Positions 21,433 through 23,604 of a DNA stretch of 23,604 bases are shown here, piece after piece. This DNA is from GCA-965745 sp046704525 (GTDB lineage: Archaea; Thermoplasmatota; Thermoplasmata; Thermoplasmatales; Thermoplasmataceae). Position numbers and translations under genes: made by a program. The DNA lies in assembly GCA_046704525.1 (NCBI GenBank), contig JBJKRS010000022.1, forward strand, positions 1-23,604, given 5' to 3'. Numbering within the stretch: position 1 is the stretch's first letter; the number at the start of each line of letters is the position of its first letter. Under the pieces are notes generated by a model. It saw only the letters and a list, made by a program, of their open reading frames with translations. It did not search any database and was not told the origin of the DNA.

Positions 21433-22593
21433 TCAGGCCTGGAAGTCTAAAATGGCTCCTGCAGTCCATGCCTGTGGGTCGCAGGCGCGGACACGCATTC
21501 TTCTGGCCGGGATTAGATCACCATTCTTGCGCACCCCGTAGTACTCGGGTGCGGATCCAGTCTCCTCATGAGCACGCAGCACGGCGTCACGCAATCTGGA
21601 GTATTCCTTCCTGTATCCTAGCTTTCTCAGCCCCCTCGCGATCATCCAGTTGTCATGGGGCCAGACTGATCCCCTCTGATATGCCCGGTCGTCAAAGTTT
21701 GGATCTCTGGATGACAGGCATCTTATGCCGTAATCCGTCAACATATCAGGCTCCATAAGCCTGCTCACTACGGAATCATAGACTTTTCTGGGGAGGGCGG
21801 AACAGGCAAGCAGATGACCAGGATCGCTGGTAATGTGTCTTGACGCAACACCATCCCCGTCCACTGCCAGCGGAAAGTAACCAGCATCCTCGTCGTAGAA
21901 CACATTCATAAGGGAATCCAGAGCATCCCTTCTCGCTTCTTTCAAGGCATCTTCCTGCAAGTCCAGGGATATCCTGCCTTCCAGGTATTCCAGTGAATCA
22001 ATGGCTTCTATGAGGTATCCCTGCACTCCAGTGACGGCCACGGGGTCCTTTGCAATTTCCAGTATGCTTCCTATGCCATCTCTCCAGCTCTGGGACCTGA
22101 GGCCCTGACCCTCCCTTGGTTTAAAGTAGACTAGAGATCCTGAAGATATGCCATAATCCAGGATCCACCTTGCAGCATCGGCGATGTTCCTTGAAATTGA
22201 ACTAATAAACTGAGTGTTTCCAGTCTTTCGGCAGTACTCTGCAGCGAGTATCAGGAAGAGCGGTGTTGAGTCGACTGAAAAATAATTGGTGCTGCCTGAT
22301 TTCAGCCATGGAACCCTTTTCATGTGCTCCAGGTCAGACTCTGAAGGAGTATCCATGTGTTCATGCAGGATCTTTCCCCTCTCCTCTCCTGTGTCCGAGA
22401 TAAACTCCCTGCCCTGCAGATCCGAAAGCTTCTGGAGAGTGGATCTAGCAATCTCTGGAAACCTGTTCAGAAGCTCGAGTGATGAAATGATGGAATCTCT
22501 TCCGAACAGTCTCCTGAATTTTGGGAGCCCTGCATAGAGATATCCCTCCGGGCTTCTGAGTTCATCTGCGTACGCTTCAACCTTGCTTACCAT
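21433..22593 (-). CDS. Amylo-alpha-1,6-glucosidase-type enzyme (GDE_C family)
   Basis: Glycoside hydrolase with the (alpha/alpha)6 barrel of the glycogen-debranching C-terminal domain, expected to cleave alpha-linked glucose in the cytoplasm. Family signatures: FRRLFGRDSI (26-35), NYFSVDSTPLFLIL (103-116), the SWRDG acid motif (169-173) and GSVWPHDNW (308-316). At 386 residues it holds only the barrel; bacterial and archaeal debranching relatives are often 600-700 residues with an extra N-terminal domain. It is convergent with the sugar importer and downstream of the GH15 gene on the same strand, 36 bp away, so the pair is probably one operon. No signal peptide. No Shine-Dalgarno is clear before ATG 22593. 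True substrate could be a side branch or an oligosaccharide. Confidence 0.82.
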   Translation of the reverse strand: MVSKVEAYADELRSPEGYLYAGLPKFRRLFGRDSIISSLELLNRFPEIARSTLQKLSDLQGREFISDTGEERGKILHEHMDTPSESDLEHMKRVPWLKSGSTNYFSVDSTPLFLILAAEYCRKTGNTQFISSISRNIADAARWILDYGISSGSLVYFKPREGQGLRSQSWRDGIGSILEIAKDPVAVTGVQGYLIEAIDSLEYLEGRISLDLQEDALKEARRDALDSLMNVFYDEDAGYFPLAVDGDGVASRHITSDPGHLLACSALPRKVYDSVVSRLMEPDMLTDYGIRCLSSRDPNFDDRAYQRGSVWPHDNWMIARGLRKLGYRKEYSRLRDAVLRAHEETGSAPEYYGVRKNGDLIPARRMRVRACDPQAWTAGAILDFQA

Positions 22594-22604
22594 AACTCAA
22601 TGCC

Positions 22605-22628
22605 CCCTGCCTCTGAGGCCGTCATCCT
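22605..22628. repeat. Direct repeat copy A, intergenic between the two glucosidase genes
   Basis: 24-bp stretch matching 22905-22928 at 23 of 24 positions, exactly 300 bp apart. This copy sits just after the GH15 stop. Read on the minus strand in the GH15 frame beyond the TAG it would spell DDGLRGR, the same peptide as the internal copy. Confidence 0.8.
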
Positions 22629-22629
22629 G

Positions 22630-23604
22630 CTAGAGGGAATAATGGTTGATGGTCTTGCCGTTTCTGGCAGCTTCCTTCATCTCATCTGTGAGCTTCTTCG
22701 CTGCCCTAATAACACCAATATGGGTAATTGCCTGCGGAAAGTTGCCTATGAGTTCTCCCGTGTCAAAATCAACCTCCTCGGCAAGCAGGCCCAGGTGGTT
22801 GCACCTGTCGAGAAGGGAATCATAAACCTCCTTGGCCTTGGAAATCCTCTTCATGAGTATCATGTCCTCCACATACCAGAATGACAGCAGCAGGAACGCG
22901 TTGTCCCTGCCTCTGAGGCCATCATCCTCGTTGTATCTCTTGAACAGGTAATCAGAGGTCATGAGTTCCTTTTCTATTCTTTCAATTGTTCCCTTGATCC
23001 TGTGGTCCCCTTCAGGGAGGAAACCAAGCTGAGGCAGCCTTAAGAGTGCAGAATCGGTCCCTTTTGCGCCATAGTACTGGACAAAGGAGTTCAGGTCCTT
23101 GCTGAACCCCTTTTCTATTATGTCCTTCTTGATCTCGTCGGCAATGTCCTGCCATTTCTTGTATGTCCCGGAGAATCCCTGTTCTCTCCCTATCTCGATT
23201 GCCCTGGTGAATGCCACCCAGCACATTATCTTGGAATATACGTAGTGCCGCGGGGATGTCCGGAACTCCCATATGCTTGAATCAGGATATTTCCATGTCT
23301 GCCCTATGTTCTCGAGCGTTTCCTCGACAAAATCCCAAAGGTATGAGTTGATGATCCCACCAGCCTCGCTCAGGGAGTATATGGCGTTGATGATGGAGCC
23401 GTACTGGTCTATCTGAAGCTGATCCGATGCCTTGTTTCCAAACCTGACAGGCTTAGATCCACGGTGACCCTCGAAATCTAGTTCCACCTCGTCCAGGTCT
23501 CCGTAATCATTGATTGTATAAATTGTCCGGACCTTCTTCTCCCTGGAAATTATCTCCATCATATCGTAAAGGAACTTGGTGGCCTCACGCTTATAGCCCA
23601 GCAT
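22630..23604 (-). CDS. GH15 glucoamylase/trehalase-type enzyme, 5' end outside the window
   Basis: C-terminal 324 residues of a GH15 alpha-glucosidase; family members are usually 600 residues or more, so the N-terminal domain and barrel start lie beyond position 23604 and the Met at the window edge is internal. The general acid Glu is in SSIWEFR (E113 of the fragment) and the general base region is LLAEEVD (E276 or E277), followed by TGELIGNFPQAITHIG, all standard GH15. It removes glucose from alpha-glucans, or splits trehalose as shown for GH15 enzymes of Thermoplasma; the sequence does not decide. No partner signal can be judged. It is followed by the debranching-type gene, suggesting joint breakdown of imported sugar. 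Confidence 0.9.
   Translation of the reverse strand: MLGYKREATKFLYDMMEIISREKKVRTIYTINDYGDLDEVELDFEGHRGSKPVRFGNKASDQLQIDQYGSIINAIYSLSEAGGIINSYLWDFVEETLENIGQTWKYPDSSIWEFRTSPRHYVYSKIMCWVAFTRAIEIGREQGFSGTYKKWQDIADEIKKDIIEKGFSKDLNSFVQYYGAKGTDSALLRLPQLGFLPEGDHRIKGTIERIEKELMTSDYLFKRYNEDDGLRGRDNAFLLLSFWYVEDMILMKRISKAKEVYDSLLDRCNHLGLLAEEVDFDTGELIGNFPQAITHIGVIRAAKKLTDEMKEAARNGKTINHYSL
22905..22928. repeat. Direct repeat copy B, inside the GH15 gene
   Basis: Internal copy of the 24-bp repeat; it encodes part of the EDDGLRGRD stretch (226-234 of the GH15 fragment). The single mismatch to copy A is at 22921 (A here, G at 22621). Confidence 0.8.

Overview
The window looks like a chromosomal piece of a euryarchaeon of the Thermoplasmatales type. 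Several things point that way. There is an archaeal NAD(P) glutamate dehydrogenase, an Orc1/Cdc6 protein and a family B DNA polymerase of the divergent PolB2 kind. DUF981 and DUF1059 proteins and a GH15 glucoamylase/trehalase-type enzyme are present. Many genes have a TATA box about 25-27 nt before the start codon, as expected for leaderless mRNAs, and AGG is the main arginine codon. Base composition is roughly balanced, higher than in the low-GC members of the order. The genus cannot be fixed from the sequence alone. No rRNA, tRNA, CRISPR array, transposase or phage gene was seen, so most of the window reads as ordinary chromosome.

Layout. 1-4.0 kb: glutamate dehydrogenase with a GNRA-loop terminator hairpin, a gap of about 340 bp, an unrecognised multi-pass membrane protein, a GrpB/UPF0157 protein and a DUF1059 protein. 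4.0-8.0 kb: a CocE/S15-type serine hydrolase on the minus strand, then two tandem paralogous ferredoxin-reductase-like flavoproteins, then a GNAT acetyltransferase whose stop codon shares a CTAG with the second flavoprotein. 8.0-11.4 kb: an orphan 486-residue protein, divergent from the GNAT gene across a palindromic TATA box, then a B12-binding-type radical SAM protein that could be a GDGT ring synthase. 11.4-13.1 kb: a zinc-ribbon membrane protein, a DUF981 membrane protein and a DsrE-family protein.

13.1-16.9 kb is the most interesting part. An Orc1/Cdc6 gene runs tail to tail, 2 bp apart, against a compact three-gene minus-strand operon: a 154-residue protein with a possible RecA-like core but no Walker A, a 76-residue helical protein translated from an internal Shine-Dalgarno, and a 673-residue family B polymerase. 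The polymerase has lost recognisable exonuclease residues and the first Asp of motif C. This arrangement resembles the damage-linked PolB2 modules known in other archaea and is a candidate archaeal mutasome.

17.2-23.6 kb is a sugar module. A carbohydrate ABC importer (membrane-anchored binding protein, two permeases, MalK-type ATPase) faces a convergent pair encoding a GH15 enzyme (5' end outside the window) and a short glycogen-debranching-type enzyme. Together they would take up and hydrolyse an alpha-glucan or disaccharide. Upstream of the importer lie two inverted repeats that could be regulatory. A poly-T tract after the binding-protein gene could partly terminate transcription and so raise the binding protein relative to the permeases.
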